This document shows, piece by piece, positions 32,459-41,558 of a stretch of DNA of 42,694 bases. Within the stretch, counting starts at the first letter, position 1; each line of letters starts with the position of its first letter. The stretch lies in contig MWDF01000015.1 of NCBI GenBank assembly GCA_002070415.1, positions 1 through 42,694 of the forward strand, written 5' to 3'. The translations under genes and the position numbers were made by a program. The notes beneath the pieces were generated by a model that saw only the letters and a program-made list of their open reading frames with translations, did not search any database and was not told the origin of the DNA. Source of the stretch: Firmicutes bacterium ADurb.Bin153. Its GTDB lineage: Bacteria > Bacillota > DTU025 > MWDF01.

Positions 32459-32487
32459 ATTGTACATTGCGGGATAATGCCTGTCAA
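32459..32487 (-). promoter_or_regulatory. Strong sigma-70 promoter for the small lipoprotein gene
   Basis: Minus strand: TTGACA (32487-32482), a 17-base spacer, TACAAT (32464-32459), 45 bases before the start codon. The -35 is perfect and the -10 differs from consensus at one base. Confidence 0.7.
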
Positions 32488-32639
32488 TAGCACAAATGCA
32501 AACCGATCTGGTCCTACATGCATGGACGGCGGCGGAAAAGGTGGCGCATCGCAGCCAGGTCCTGTCGCGGAGGTCTGTAAAAAAGCCTGAATTAATCTTA
32601 CGGTGACCGGATTTTCGGCGCGGTGTTTGCGACCGGGGC

Positions 32640-33368
32640 TCAATCCGTGAAGATGATGTCGCAGGCTTCGATAAAACCGAGGCTTCTTACCAGGGACAGC
32701 GACTTGTGGTTGTCCTTCGACACATGCACCATGGGAACCCTGCCCATGGACCTCAGGGCCTTTATCAGGCTTAGCGTGATTTCCATTGCTATGCCCTGCC
32801 TCCTGTACTCCGGAAGCACCATCATGAAGCCCATTGCGAAGTCGTCGTGCGTCATCGCCCAGCCTACGAGCCTCCCGTCGCGGAAGACGCCGAACGACGG
32901 CCCGCCCAGAATCCTCTCGGTGACGTAGTCGATCCCGAAAAGCGACTCATCGCGGTAAGCGTCGCATATGGTCCCGGCGTGAGCTACACCGATTGCGACT
33001 GCCTCCCCGGAAGGTTCAGGCACCTCGGCCCCGTCGGGCAGGTATAGAACCTTGTACCGCCTTGAGCCCGTGGGCTTGCTTCCTCCGAATGCCGCCTTGA
33101 TGCTCCAGTCGGAAGCGGGGCAGATGTTCACGCATCCGATGCCTTCGAAGATGCTTGCCAGTAGCTTCGCCTCCGCCTCGTCCTTCGAGGACAGCGCACC
33201 CCATCTCTCCTCTTTGAACCTGAAGACCGCAGCGCAGGAAGAGCCGCATCTAGCGGCTCTTTCCATGCTGTATATCCTCATGTGCTCCAGGAAACCAGCG
33301 TTGGCTATCGGATCTCCTCCCAGCAAGGCCGCAAGCTCCTCGGCCGATGCCTCCGATACCTCCAGCAA
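32640..33368 (-). CDS. GNAT-family N-acetyltransferase
   Basis: A 242-residue protein whose C-terminal third is a GNAT domain. M-M-V-L-P-E-Y-R-R-Q-G-I-A-M-E-I-T (about 182-198) holds the acetyl-CoA loop (R-x-x-G-I-A), and S-L-S-L-V-R-S-L-G-F closes the fold. The N-terminal half is poorly conserved. The acceptor is unknown. The start appears to be TTG 33368, six bases after the folD stop, with only a weak ribosome site, so translational coupling to folD is likely. It is not closely similar to the GNAT protein encoded at 28970. Confidence 0.75.
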   Translation of the reverse strand: MLEVSEASAEELAALLGGDPIANAGFLEHMRIYSMERAARCGSSCAAVFRFKEERWGALSSKDEAEAKLLASIFEGIGCVNICPASDWSIKAAFGGSKPTGSRRYKVLYLPDGAEVPEPSGEAVAIGVAHAGTICDAYRDESLFGIDYVTERILGGPSFGVFRDGRLVGWAMTHDDFAMGFMMVLPEYRRQGIAMEITLSLIKALRSMGRVPMVHVSKDNHKSLSLVRSLGFIEACDIIFTD

Positions 33369-33374
33369 TACAGG

Positions 33375-34238
33375 TCACTTCCCCGTCATTATCGCCCTTG
33401 CGGCTTTTATGGTGTTGTGCATGAGCATCGTTATGGTCATCGGGCCGACACCTCCGGGCACCGGCGTGATCCAGCCGGCGACTTCCTTGGCGGCGTCGAA
33501 ATCCACGTCCCCTACTAGCTTCTTCGAGCCTTCCACCTTGTTGGTACCTACGTCTATGACGACGGCGCCCGGCTTTACCCAGTCCCCCTTGATTATCCTC
33601 GCCTTGCCCACCGCTGCCACCAGCACGTCAGCCATCCTGCACATGCCGGCCAGGTCCTTCGTCCTGGAGTGGCAGATCGTCACGGTGGCGTGCTTCTCGA
33701 GAAGGAGCACCGACACGGGCTTGCCCACGATGTTGCTCCTGCCAACCACGACGGCATGCTTGCCGGTCAGGTCCACGCCGCTCCTCTTAATGAGCTCCAT
33801 TATCCCGGCGGGGGTGCAGGATTTGAGGCAAGGCCTTCCTATAAGCAGGTTACCTATGTTCACGGGATGGAAGCCGTCGACGTCCTTCTTGGGATCTATC
33901 GTGCTGATCACGGCGTCGGCGTCGATGTGCTTGGGAAGCGGCAGCTGGACCAGTATGCCGTCTATCCTAGGGTCGAGGTTCAGCTTCCTCACCAGGCTCT
34001 CCAGCTCGGCCTGGGTGGTCTGCTCGGGCAGGGTGTGCTCCTCGGAGTACATGCCCAGCTCTGCGCAGCCTTTCTTCTTGCTGTTTACGTAGGTCCTGCT
34101 CGCCGGGTCCTCCCCGACGATGACGACCGCAAGGCCGGGCTCCCTTCCGAACTCACCCTTGAATGCCTCTACCTCGAGCTTCAACCCTTCCCTGATCTCG
34201 GCGGCGACGGCTTTGCCGTCAATAATAGTCGCGGACAT
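33375..34238 (-). CDS. folD: Bifunctional methylenetetrahydrofolate dehydrogenase / methenyltetrahydrofolate cyclohydrolase
   Basis: Interconverts methylene-, methenyl- and formyl-tetrahydrofolate, so it takes up the one-carbon unit released by the glycine cleavage system. Length 287 aa. Landmarks: catalytic lysine segment [15 protein letters not shown], the C-T-P-A-G loop, dinucleotide-binding [11 protein letters not shown], and [11 protein letters not shown] near the C-terminus. AGGAGG lies seven bases before the ATG and overlaps the end of murD, four bases away. Confidence 0.96.
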   Translation of the reverse strand: MSATIIDGKAVAAEIREGLKLEVEAFKGEFGREPGLAVVIVGEDPASRTYVNSKKKGCAELGMYSEEHTLPEQTTQAELESLVRKLNLDPRIDGILVQLPLPKHIDADAVISTIDPKKDVDGFHPVNIGNLLIGRPCLKSCTPAGIMELIKRSGVDLTGKHAVVVGRSNIVGKPVSVLLLEKHATVTICHSRTKDLAGMCRMADVLVAAVGKARIIKGDWVKPGAVVIDVGTNKVEGSKKLVGDVDFDAAKEVAGWITPVPGGVGPMTITMLMHNTIKAARAIMTGK

Positions 34239-34242
34239 AAGA

Positions 34243-35673
34243 CTACCTCCTACTGCTGATTATATCTTTCACAAGTTCCTTGAAGCGCCTGCCGCGCTCC
34301 TCGAAGTTGTTGAACATGTCATAGCTCGCACATGCCGGCGACATGAGCACGACGTCCCCTCTGACCGCCGCCGCGTCGGCCATCCTTACGGCCTCGTCGA
34401 ACGTAGAAGCCCTTTCCGTCGCCGGGGGCGCCGCGTTCTTCCTTGCAGCCGCCGCCTTGAAGGCCTCCTCTATCTTGGGAGCCGTCACGCCTAGCGTCAC
34501 CAGGTGCTTCACCTTGCCTATGGCCAGCTCCGCCATCGGATCGAACGGAAGGTGCTTGTCATAGCCGCCCGCTATGAGCACGATTGGCATCTCCATCGCG
34601 TCCAATGCCGCCATGGTCCTCGCCGGGCTCGTGGCTATCGAGTCGTTAATGTACAGTATCCCGGCGGCTTCCCCCGCGGTCTCGAGCCTGTGCTCCACGC
34701 CCTCGAACTTCCTCACGGCCGAAAGCATGTCGGAGGCCCCGGCCCCGCAGGCGGAGGTTATCGCCATCGCCGCAAGTACGTTCTTGACATTGTGCATCCC
34801 GGGTATCTTGATGTCCTTCCTGGACATCACCGCCTCGTCCGCCCTGCCGGGCGACCTGAGGCACAGGTCGTCTCCTCTTAGGAGCGCGCCCTTGTCCACC
34901 GGCTTCCCGGCCGAGAACCACGCCAAGTCCCCCTTCACCACGGACCTGAGCGAAGCTGCGTTCGTATCGTCCGCCCCGAGGACGGCGATACCGGTCCCTT
35001 TCTGGTAGGAAAGGATGTTGCACTTCGATGAAATGTAGTCTTCCATGTTGGGGTGCACGTCGAGGTGGTTCGGCGTTATGTTCAGCACCGCGGCCACATC
35101 AGGGCTGGTCCTCAGGAACTTGAGCTGGAAGCTCGACATCTCAAGGACCACGAAATCATCGGCGCAGGTATCCAGCACCTCTTCGACCAGGGGCTGACCG
35201 ATGTTGCCCCCGACCAGCACGTTGCCCTTGCCGCGCCTTCTGCACGCCTCTTCGAGGATGAGCCCCGTGAGTGTCGTCGTGGTGGTCTTACCGGAGCTGC
35301 CCGTGATTCCTATCACCGGGCACTCGGCCAGCTGCATCGTAAGCTCTATCTCATAGCCGAACTTCACCCCGGCAGCCCTTGCGGCGAGGAAGTCCGGCCT
35401 GTTGGGGTTTATCCCGGGCGAAGGGAATACGTAATCGAAGCTGTCTATCCCCTCGAACGCCTCCGAACCCGCCCTGAGCTCGTATACGGTTCCCGCGAGC
35501 TTATCGGTCTGCTCCTTCAGTTCGTCGTGCGACTTCCTGTCGAACACGGTGATCCTGGCGCCGGCCCTCGAGAGGACCCTCACCAGCGGCACGCTGGTCC
35601 TCGCCAGGCCGGTCACCGCGATGCGGGCCCCGTCATAGGCGCACAATATCTCATTCTGCCTTCTGCTGGACAT
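34243..35673 (-). CDS. murD: UDP-N-acetylmuramoyl-L-alanine--D-glutamate ligase
   Basis: Cytoplasmic peptidoglycan ligase adding D-glutamate to UDP-MurNAc-L-Ala. It has 476 residues: an N-terminal Rossmann-like UDP domain ([10 protein letters not shown]), a central ATPase domain with P-loop [11 protein letters not shown], then E-M-S-S-F-Q-L and [10 protein letters not shown]. The C-terminal domain holds the G-G-Y-D-K and [10 protein letters not shown] motifs typical of MurD. It sits apart from other mur genes, between glycerate kinase and folD. GGAGG precedes the ATG by five bases. Confidence 0.94.
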   Translation of the reverse strand: MSSRRQNEILCAYDGARIAVTGLARTSVPLVRVLSRAGARITVFDRKSHDELKEQTDKLAGTVYELRAGSEAFEGIDSFDYVFPSPGINPNRPDFLAARAAGVKFGYEIELTMQLAECPVIGITGSSGKTTTTTLTGLILEEACRRRGKGNVLVGGNIGQPLVEEVLDTCADDFVVLEMSSFQLKFLRTSPDVAAVLNITPNHLDVHPNMEDYISSKCNILSYQKGTGIAVLGADDTNAASLRSVVKGDLAWFSAGKPVDKGALLRGDDLCLRSPGRADEAVMSRKDIKIPGMHNVKNVLAAMAITSACGAGASDMLSAVRKFEGVEHRLETAGEAAGILYINDSIATSPARTMAALDAMEMPIVLIAGGYDKHLPFDPMAELAIGKVKHLVTLGVTAPKIEEAFKAAAARKNAAPPATERASTFDEAVRMADAAAVRGDVVLMSPACASYDMFNNFEERGRRFKELVKDIISSRR

Positions 35674-35708
35674 TCATTCCTCCGTAAATCCTTCGGATGA
35701 CCTTCCGG

Positions 35709-36854
35709 TCATTTTACGCCCCTGGCCGAGACGAAGGTCCTTACCACGTTCTCGGCGGCATCGGCCAGCAGGGAAGGTGCCTCCTTGAGCGAAGTCTCCA
35801 GGGTTATCGGCGCGTTAGGGATCGCAAAAAGCGCGTCCACGCCCACACCGTACATGTCCCTGGCGCCCGTCGCAAGGGCCCCGCTGATAAGTATAACAGG
35901 TATGTCGTGAAGCTTCGCCGCCTTGGCGACGCCCATCGGAGTCTTTCCGAACTTCGTCTGGAAGTCGGTCCTGCCCTCGCCCGTTATCACAAGGTCCGCG
36001 CCGAAGCACTTCTCGACGAGGCGGGTTGCGTCGACGACTATCTCGGCCCCGCGCCTCAGCTTCGCGTTGCAGAACGCCACCAGCCCGGCACCCAGGCCCC
36101 CGGCCGCACCGGCGCCCGGCATGTCGTTCACGTCCAGGCCCAACTGCTCCTTCACGGCCCTGGCATAGTTGGCCAGCGCTGCGTCAAGGAACTCCACGTC
36201 CGCGGGTGTAGCGCCCTTCTGGGGCCCGTACACGGCCGACGCCCCCCTCGGTCCCGTCAGCGGGTTGTCCACGTCGCAAGCGACCACGAACTCGGTCCTG
36301 GCCACCCTCGAGTCGAGCCCTGATATGTCGATCCTGTCCAGGTCCGCGAGCGCTCCGCCCCCCGGCGAGGAAAGCGGCTTGCCTTCCTTGTCGAGGAACC
36401 TCGCTCCTAGGGCTTCGGCCATCCCCCTGCCGCCGTCATTGGTGGCGGATCCGCCGATTCCCATTATTATCCTGGTGCAGCCCTCGTTGAGCGCCGCGTT
36501 TATGAGGTCCCCCGTGCCGCGCGTGCTGGCGGTCCTGGGGCTTCTCTCTCCCATCCTCAGAAGCGGCAGCCCGGAGGCCGCTGCCATCTCGATGACGGCG
36601 GTCTTCCCGCCGCCCATGATGCCGAAGAACGACTTTATCTTCCTGCCGAGAGGATCGTACACCGTGACGTCGACGATCCTGCCGTCCGATGCGTCGACGA
36701 GCGACTGGACCGTCCCTTCGCCTCCGTCGGCCATGGGGACCTTCACTATCTCCGCTTCGGGCAGGAACCTCCTGATGCCGGTCTCAAGCGCGTTGCATAC
36801 CTGGACTGCCGTCAGGCAGCCTTTGTACGAATCAGGGGCCAGAACTATCTTCAC
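35709..36854 (-). CDS. Glycerate kinase (GarK/GlxK family)
   Basis: Phosphorylates D-glycerate, usually at position 2 in this family. The 381 residues carry the opening K-I-V-L-A-P-D-S-Y-K-G, the P-M-A-D-G-G-E-G-T motif, G-I-G-G-S-A-T-N-D-G-G-x-G and V-I-T-G-E-G-R-T-D-F-Q-T, all characteristic. GTG 36854 overlaps the cca stop by four bases (GTGA). The stop lies within a small perfect hairpin (ATGACC-TTCC-GGTCAT, 35697-35712). It would connect glycerate, from serine or glyoxylate metabolism, to glycolysis, consistent with the class V aminotransferase elsewhere in the window (inference). Confidence 0.92.
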   Translation of the reverse strand: MKIVLAPDSYKGCLTAVQVCNALETGIRRFLPEAEIVKVPMADGGEGTVQSLVDASDGRIVDVTVYDPLGRKIKSFFGIMGGGKTAVIEMAAASGLPLLRMGERSPRTASTRGTGDLINAALNEGCTRIIMGIGGSATNDGGRGMAEALGARFLDKEGKPLSSPGGGALADLDRIDISGLDSRVARTEFVVACDVDNPLTGPRGASAVYGPQKGATPADVEFLDAALANYARAVKEQLGLDVNDMPGAGAAGGLGAGLVAFCNAKLRRGAEIVVDATRLVEKCFGADLVITGEGRTDFQTKFGKTPMGVAKAAKLHDIPVILISGALATGARDMYGVGVDALFAIPNAPITLETSLKEAPSLLADAAENVVRTFVSARGVK

Positions 36855-38152
36855 TGCTCAACACCTCCGTAGTCTTTACCTCTAAGATATGCCCAGGCCA
36901 ACAGGGTCAGCCGTTCTTTCGTGTTCAGTTCGGGAGAATCCAGCACATCCAGCAGGAGCTTGTTCATGAGCGCCTTGACCTTCGGACCAGGAGAACCCGT
37001 CATCCGGACGAGGTCCGTCCCGCTGATCATGAGCTGGTCCTTCGATAGGGCAGGCCTCCCTTTGAGGGCCTTTCGCACCGTCTCTTGCTCCTCTGCCCAA
37101 TTCCCGTGCTTCCTTATGTTCTTATCATACCAGGACCTGAGCGCGATGCCGTCCTCGATGTCTTCCCATCCGAGCAATGCCGCCCATCTTCTTGCAGAAG
37201 GCCCGTCCGAAAGCCTGTAGCCCTCGTACAGCGACTCGGTGAGCCTCGCTATATGCACCCTTGCGCCCCTGGACATCCTCAGCTCCTCGGCCCTGGCTTT
37301 CGAGGCCTCGTCAACGCGGTGCGGTCCGGTCGTGTCCCCGCAGGCGAAGAACGCCGCCAACCTTAGTAGGGGTTTCGGCGGCAGCTCGTCGATGTGCCGG
37401 GCCGCCTGGGCCATGCCCCTGGGATCCAGGTCCGGGAACAGCCTTGCGGCAAGGCCTGTCGTCACGAAGGACGAAAGGGCCGCGCCCGCGCACTTACCTG
37501 ACATCATCCTGCCCAGCTCCGCGGCCTTCCTCTCGGCCGACACCCTTGCGATGCCGCCCGCCTTCCCCCTCATCGCCCTCAAGGCTTCTTCGTCCACCCT
37601 GAAACAGAGCACCGAGGCGAACCTCAGGGCCCTCATCATCCTCAGGGCGTCTTCGGAAAACCTCGCGTGCGGCTCCCCGACGGCCCTGATGATACGCGCT
37701 CCGAGGTCGTCGGTGCCCCCGAACGGGTCCACCAGCACGTCCTCGTAAGGGTCCCAAGCCATCGCGTTCACCGTGAAGTCGCGCCTGGACAGGTCGTTTT
37801 CGACCGACTGCAGGAAGGAGACGGCATCCGGCCTCCTAAGGTCGCTGTAGCTGCCTTCCTGTCTGAAAGTGGTTATGTCGACTGTGCCGTCGTCGAAGAC
37901 CGCCATGATGGATCCGTGCTTCTCGCCCTTGGCGGAATTCCTCGGGAAGAGCTCCTTCACCCTCGAAGGAAGCGCAGACGTGGCCACGTCCCAGTCGTCG
38001 GCGGCGCCGTTAAGCAGGAGGTCGCGCACGGCCCCTCCTACGATGTACGCCATGTGCCCGTCCTGCTTGAGCAGGCTAAGCACCTTCGCCACCCTTACGG
38101 GCAGCTCTTCCGGCCTTGGAAGCGGCTTGAGGCCCTCCGTCCCGTGGGGCAT
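36851..38152 (-). CDS. cca: CCA-adding / tRNA nucleotidyltransferase family protein
   Basis: Class II polymerase-beta-type tRNA nucleotidyltransferase, 433 aa, building or repairing the 3' CCA of tRNA. The head domain contains I-V-G-G-A-V-R-D-L-L, the metal-binding D-D-W-D-V-A-T, and R-R-D-F-T-V-N-A-M-A; the neck helix has R-F-S-E-D-A-L-R-M-M-R-A-L-R-F-A. The tail lacks an HD phosphohydrolase motif. Bacteria may split CCA and A addition between two enzymes, so specificity is not certain. The tRNA-Thr gene in this window already encodes CCA, so a repair role applies to that tRNA. AGGG lies three bases before the ATG. First gene of a minus-strand operon. Confidence 0.9.
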   Translation of the reverse strand: MPHGTEGLKPLPRPEELPVRVAKVLSLLKQDGHMAYIVGGAVRDLLLNGAADDWDVATSALPSRVKELFPRNSAKGEKHGSIMAVFDDGTVDITTFRQEGSYSDLRRPDAVSFLQSVENDLSRRDFTVNAMAWDPYEDVLVDPFGGTDDLGARIIRAVGEPHARFSEDALRMMRALRFASVLCFRVDEEALRAMRGKAGGIARVSAERKAAELGRMMSGKCAGAALSSFVTTGLAARLFPDLDPRGMAQAARHIDELPPKPLLRLAAFFACGDTTGPHRVDEASKARAEELRMSRGARVHIARLTESLYEGYRLSDGPSARRWAALLGWEDIEDGIALRSWYDKNIRKHGNWAEEQETVRKALKGRPALSKDQLMISGTDLVRMTGSPGPKVKALMNKLLLDVLDSPELNTKERLTLLAWAYLRGKDYGGVEQ

Positions 38153-38191
38153 AGTCCCTCCCCCTTGCGGCAGTGTCGCTTGCGCTGGAGT

Positions 38192-38220
38192 ATAATCGTA
38201 TTGATAGGTTACGGGAACAA
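38192..38220 (-). promoter_or_regulatory. Possible sigma-70 promoter for cca operon
   Basis: Minus strand: TTGTTC (38220-38215), a 17-base spacer, GATTAT (38197-38192), about 40 bases before the cca ATG. Its -35 overlaps the -35 of the divergent ECF-type promoter. Confidence 0.4.
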
Positions 38221-38239
38221 CCAGTGTTTTCCTGTCGTT
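38214..38239 (+). promoter_or_regulatory. ECF-type promoter in front of its own sigma-factor gene
   Basis: GGAAC (38214-38218, within GGGAACA) followed after 18 bases by GTT (38237-38239, within CGTTA). This matches the GGGAAC/T...CGTT pattern used by many ECF sigma factors of the RpoE/SigR type. Placed about 70 bases before the sigma gene, it suggests positive autoregulation. Confidence 0.55.
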
Positions 38240-38307
38240 ATTCTGAACTGAACGGAGTTTCTAGTCAATCAAGGCAGTCCTGCTGCCTGCGAACTGGAGG
38301 ATATGCG

Positions 38308-38925
38308 ATGTTGCAGCTTCTTGCCGAGCGAACGCTAGCTACGGCGGCCGGCGGGATGTCACGGGCGGGGGAGTTCGAGGAGCTGATGCGAAAGCACCAG
38401 GCTTCGGTCTATAACGCGGCCCTTAGGATGACGGGCAACGCCGAGGACGCCAAGGACCTCGCACAGGATGCTTTCGTGCGCGCATACCGCGCATTCGATA
38501 GCTACAAGAAGGATACGGCGTTCGATAAATGGCTTTACAGGATAGTGACCAACCTCTTCATAGACGAGGTGCGCAAGAGGAAGAGGCGGCCCGAGACCGA
38601 GTCGTACGACGCGCCGGTGCGCACCAACGAGGGGACGATGCAAAGGGAGCTGCCCGACTACGAGGCCGACCCTTTCCTGGTTCTCGACAAGGCCTCGGTC
38701 GACAGCAGGGTGTCTGCCGCGCTCAACGCGCTGCAGCCCGAATTCCGCATGGTGGTCATCCTCTGCGACATAGAAGGGTATTCGTACGAGGAGATAGCCC
38801 AGATAATGGGAACTTCGATCGGTACCGTACGCAGCAGGCTCCATAGGGCAAGGAAGGCCTTGAGGGAGTCTCTCATACCGCACATGCAACCCCAAAGGAG
38901 GAACAGTGGGAATGACCTGCAATAA
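38308..38925 (+). CDS. ECF-family RNA polymerase sigma factor (RpoE-like)
   Basis: A 205-residue sigma factor with only the sigma-2 and sigma-4 regions. Residues about 25-92 include the N-x-A-L-R-M-T-G-N-A-E-D-A-K-D-L-A-Q-D-A-F segment and W-L-Y-R-I-V-T-N-L-F-I-D. Region 4 (about 134-188) has the helix-turn-helix Y-S-Y-E-E-I-A-Q-I-M-G-T-S-I-G-T-V-R-S-R-L-H-R-A-R. ATG 38308 is seven bases after GGAGG; the frame is open upstream without a ribosome site. The anti-sigma gene overlaps its 3' end, and an HtrA protease follows, the classic layout of an envelope-stress regulon. Confidence 0.9.
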   Translation: MLQLLAERTLATAAGGMSRAGEFEELMRKHQASVYNAALRMTGNAEDAKDLAQDAFVRAYRAFDSYKKDTAFDKWLYRIVTNLFIDEVRKRKRRPETESYDAPVRTNEGTMQRELPDYEADPFLVLDKASVDSRVSAALNALQPEFRMVVILCDIEGYSYEEIAQIMGTSIGTVRSRLHRARKALRESLIPHMQPQRRNSGNDLQ

Positions 38926-39565
38926 GTATGAAAGGCTGCTCTCGGCATACCTCGACAGGGAATTGACGCCCGAGGAGACCGCCATGGTCAAAAGGCACAT
39001 CATAGGCTGCGCGGAATGCGCGGCGGTCCTGGAGGAATACGAGAGGGTGAAGTGCGCCCTAGAGGAGCTCGAGCTAGTCGACGTGCCCGAGGGCCTGTTC
39101 GATATGGGCATCATAAGGACAAGGGCCTTGACGATGGAGATAGAAGAGACCGATACGGCCGCCGGCGAGAGAAGGTACGGATTCTTCTCTTTCATAGGAA
39201 GGGCCCTCGTCCCAGCGGCGCTGGTAGGCACGCTGGTGGCGATCCCGATCCTGCAGTTCGTGTTCAAGGTGGACATCACCGGCGCCATAGCCGGCCTGGT
39301 GAGGAGAGAAGAGGCGGTCGGCATGGCTGATTCTGGGATCGAGGTCGTCGTTCCTGAGCTGAACCCGTACGGGTACGGGAACGTGCAGATCTCGGAGGCA
39401 GCTGCTTCTTCAGGTAGCTCTTACGGTTGGCTCACAGTCGGCGCTTCTTCTTCCGGCTCGGATCTTATACTGAAGATAGAAGATCCCAGGCTTTCGCGCT
39501 ACGTACAGACTTTCGAGGGCACGGGCGCAACGGTCAGCCGGGCTACGTACACCAGGAACTGGTGA
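38912..39565 (+). CDS. Zinc-finger anti-sigma factor, single-span membrane protein
   Basis: Cognate anti-sigma factor of the ECF protein. The N-terminal zinc-binding anti-sigma domain has H-x-x-x-C-x-x-C (H29, C33, C36) plus C3. One membrane helix lies at about 97-118, followed by an extracytoplasmic region of about 95 residues with Ser/Gly-rich stretches. Expected role: to hold the sigma factor at the membrane until proteolysis in response to envelope damage. The start is ambiguous: ATG 38912 is ten bases after AGGAGG, GTG 38906 only four; both overlap the sigma gene. No site-1/site-2 protease gene is adjacent other than the HtrA protein. Confidence 0.85.
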   Translation: MTCNKYERLLSAYLDRELTPEETAMVKRHIIGCAECAAVLEEYERVKCALEELELVDVPEGLFDMGIIRTRALTMEIEETDTAAGERRYGFFSFIGRALVPAALVGTLVAIPILQFVFKVDITGAIAGLVRREEAVGMADSGIEVVVPELNPYGYGNVQISEAAASSGSSYGWLTVGASSSGSDLILKIEDPRLSRYVQTFEGTGATVSRATYTRNW

Positions 39566-39591
39566 CATTCTAGATTATCAGGAGTGATACC

Positions 39592-40803
39592 ATGTCAGGA
39601 AAAACCGGCGCATATAGGATAGTGTCGTTCATCGTGATCCTCGCGTGCCTGTTTGCGGTGGGGATGGTCCTTTATGACGGATGGGATAAATGGATGCCCC
39701 GCAAGGAATCCGAGGAGGCCACGGGTCCTGTGGGCACGACCGAAGGACCGGGCGGGACGTCAACGGAGACAAGCGGCGCATCAGGGGCCGCCGTGCCCCA
39801 GGGGAGCGGCGGCATAGCCGCGCTTCCTCCGATAGCCGATGTGGCCGAGGCGGTAAGCCCCGCCGTCGTAAGGATCGACGTCGTGAAGAAGGTGAGCTCT
39901 ACCCAGGGCGGACAGGGCTCCCTGTTCGACGATTTCTTCGGAAGGTACGGCAATTTCGAGTACGAACAGCCGGGATCGGGCTCCGGCTTCATACTGAGCC
40001 AGGACGGATATATCGTGACGAACCACCACGTGGTCGAAGGTGCCAACAGCATAAAGGTTACGCTGATGGACGGCAGGACGTTCGATGCCAAGCTTGTGGG
40101 CAGCTATGCGGCGTTCGACGTGGCGGTTGTCAAGGTGGAAGCTGCGGGTCTTCCCTATGCGGTGCTCGGCAATTCGAGCGAGCTAAGGCCGGGCGAATGG
40201 GTCGTTGCGATAGGCAACCCGCACGGCTTCGAGCATACCGTGACGGTGGGCATAGTGAGCGCGCTTGACAGGAACCTCGCGGGGGTCGAAGGCGCGGAGG
40301 AGATCTCCCAGGCGGAGATGATCCAGACCGACGCCGCGATAAACTCGGGCAACAGCGGAGGGCCCCTCATCGACATGAACGGGCACGTGGTGGGCATAAA
40401 CACCGCCATCATACCCTACGCCCAGGGAATCAGCTTCGCGATATCCATCGACAGCGTGAAGGACGTCATAACGCAGCTCAAATCTCAGGGCAAGTATGCC
40501 AGGCCGTGGCTTGGCATCTGGTACTACTGGCTGACGGCCGACGCCGCCACGCAGCTGGGCATCAAGGAAACCAGCGGCATCTACGTCGCCGAAGTGGCCA
40601 AGGGCGGCCCCGCGGAGAAGGCGGGCATGAGGAAAGGCGATGTGATCAAGGCCTTCGAGGGCAAGCGGGTGGATTCGAAGTTCAACCTGAGCCAGGAGGT
40701 AGTGGCGCTCAAGATCGGCGCGAAGGTGAGGCTTGGGATAATCAGGGACGGCAAGTCGGTGGACCTGACGGTCACCCTGACGGAAGCGCCGGCGGACATG
40801 TAG
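39592..40803 (+). CDS. HtrA/DegP/DegS-type serine protease with one PDZ domain
   Basis: Periplasmic, membrane-anchored serine protease of 403 aa. An N-terminal anchor (about 10-28) is followed by a Gly/Thr/Ser-rich linker, a trypsin-like domain and one PDZ domain (about 290-390). Catalytic triad: H146 in T-N-H-H-V-V, D176 in A-F-D-V-A-V-V, S255 in G-N-S-G-G-P-L. A single PDZ and a membrane anchor resemble DegS as much as DegP, so it could either degrade misfolded proteins or cleave the anti-sigma factor encoded just upstream. It is 26 bases after that gene, with a terminator behind, closing the three-gene operon. Confidence 0.93.
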   Translation: MSGKTGAYRIVSFIVILACLFAVGMVLYDGWDKWMPRKESEEATGPVGTTEGPGGTSTETSGASGAAVPQGSGGIAALPPIADVAEAVSPAVVRIDVVKKVSSTQGGQGSLFDDFFGRYGNFEYEQPGSGSGFILSQDGYIVTNHHVVEGANSIKVTLMDGRTFDAKLVGSYAAFDVAVVKVEAAGLPYAVLGNSSELRPGEWVVAIGNPHGFEHTVTVGIVSALDRNLAGVEGAEEISQAEMIQTDAAINSGNSGGPLIDMNGHVVGINTAIIPYAQGISFAISIDSVKDVITQLKSQGKYARPWLGIWYYWLTADAATQLGIKETSGIYVAEVAKGGPAEKAGMRKGDVIKAFEGKRVDSKFNLSQEVVALKIGAKVRLGIIRDGKSVDLTVTLTEAPADM

Positions 40804-40840
40804 CGCGTTTCCGCTGCAAGACGGTTTGATACGATAAGGA

Positions 40841-40890
40841 AGAGCGTGCGCATTGCAGGGTTCAAGATGCAAGGCGCACGCTCTTTAATC
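40841..40890. terminator. Bidirectional terminator between HtrA and DUF502 genes
   Basis: Perfect 11-bp stem AGAGCGTGCGC (40841-40851) / GCGCACGCTCT (40874-40884) with further pairing (TTGCA / TGCAA) in the loop, T-rich on the right and A-rich on the left. Confidence 0.8.
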
Positions 40891-40928
40891 TATCTACGTA
40901 TCGTTGAGGCCTAGACCGTCCTTCCGCC

Positions 40929-41549
40929 TCAATCCCCGGACCTTATGTAGCCCGCCGAGACTATGAGCTTCAAGGCCATTTCGACGCTTATGTCCACCTC
41001 GTACACACTTTCTTCGGGCACCAGGACCAGCCAGCCAGTGGTGGGGTTGGGCGTTGAGACCACGAACACGGAGACCAGCTTCTTCCCTATCTTCGACTTT
41101 ATCTCTTCCCCGACGCTTCCCATGTCTTCCGATGTGACGAACCCGACGCTCCACACACCTGCTTTGGGGTACTCTATCAGCACGACCTTCTTGAGGAGGT
41201 TCTTGTCGCTTCCGGACAGCAAAGCGTCCGTAAGCTGCTTGATTGTGCCGTAAAGCGGCCTTATGAGCGGGAGCTTGGTTACGATGGACTCGCCCCACTT
41301 CATCACCTTGTGCGCCAGCCAGTTCCTGGTCACGACCCCTGCCGCTATGGTGATTATAAGCCCGGATACCAGCCCTATCCCCGGTATCCTCCTTCCGATC
41401 AGCCTATAGATGTAAGGGCCGAGGATCCCGTCGAGGAGATTGAACGACCATATGAGCACATAGATCGTCAATACTATCGGAGCGAGTACTAAAAGCCCCG
41501 AGATCAGGTAGTTCCTGACCCTGACAAAAAGGCTCAAAGGCTTGGTCAT
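40929..41549 (-). CDS. DUF502-family membrane protein
   Basis: A 206-residue inner-membrane protein of unknown function. Two hydrophobic helices (about residues 8-34 and 49-70) are followed by a soluble domain with P-L-I-R-P-L-Y-G-T-I-K-Q, F-V-V-S-T-P-N-P-T-T-G and V-P-E-E-S-V-Y-E-V-D-I-S-V-E-M-A-L-K-L-I-V-S-A-G. These are hallmark motifs of the DUF502 family, found widely in bacteria and plants. ATG 41549 is used; TAGGTG lies six bases upstream, and a GTG at 41558 is also in frame. It begins about ten bases after the OsmC-like gene, so the two are co-transcribed. Confidence 0.85.
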   Translation of the reverse strand: MTKPLSLFVRVRNYLISGLLVLAPIVLTIYVLIWSFNLLDGILGPYIYRLIGRRIPGIGLVSGLIITIAAGVVTRNWLAHKVMKWGESIVTKLPLIRPLYGTIKQLTDALLSGSDKNLLKKVVLIEYPKAGVWSVGFVTSEDMGSVGEEIKSKIGKKLVSVFVVSTPNPTTGWLVLVPEESVYEVDISVEMALKLIVSAGYIRSGD

Positions 41550-41558
41550 GTCCAACAC

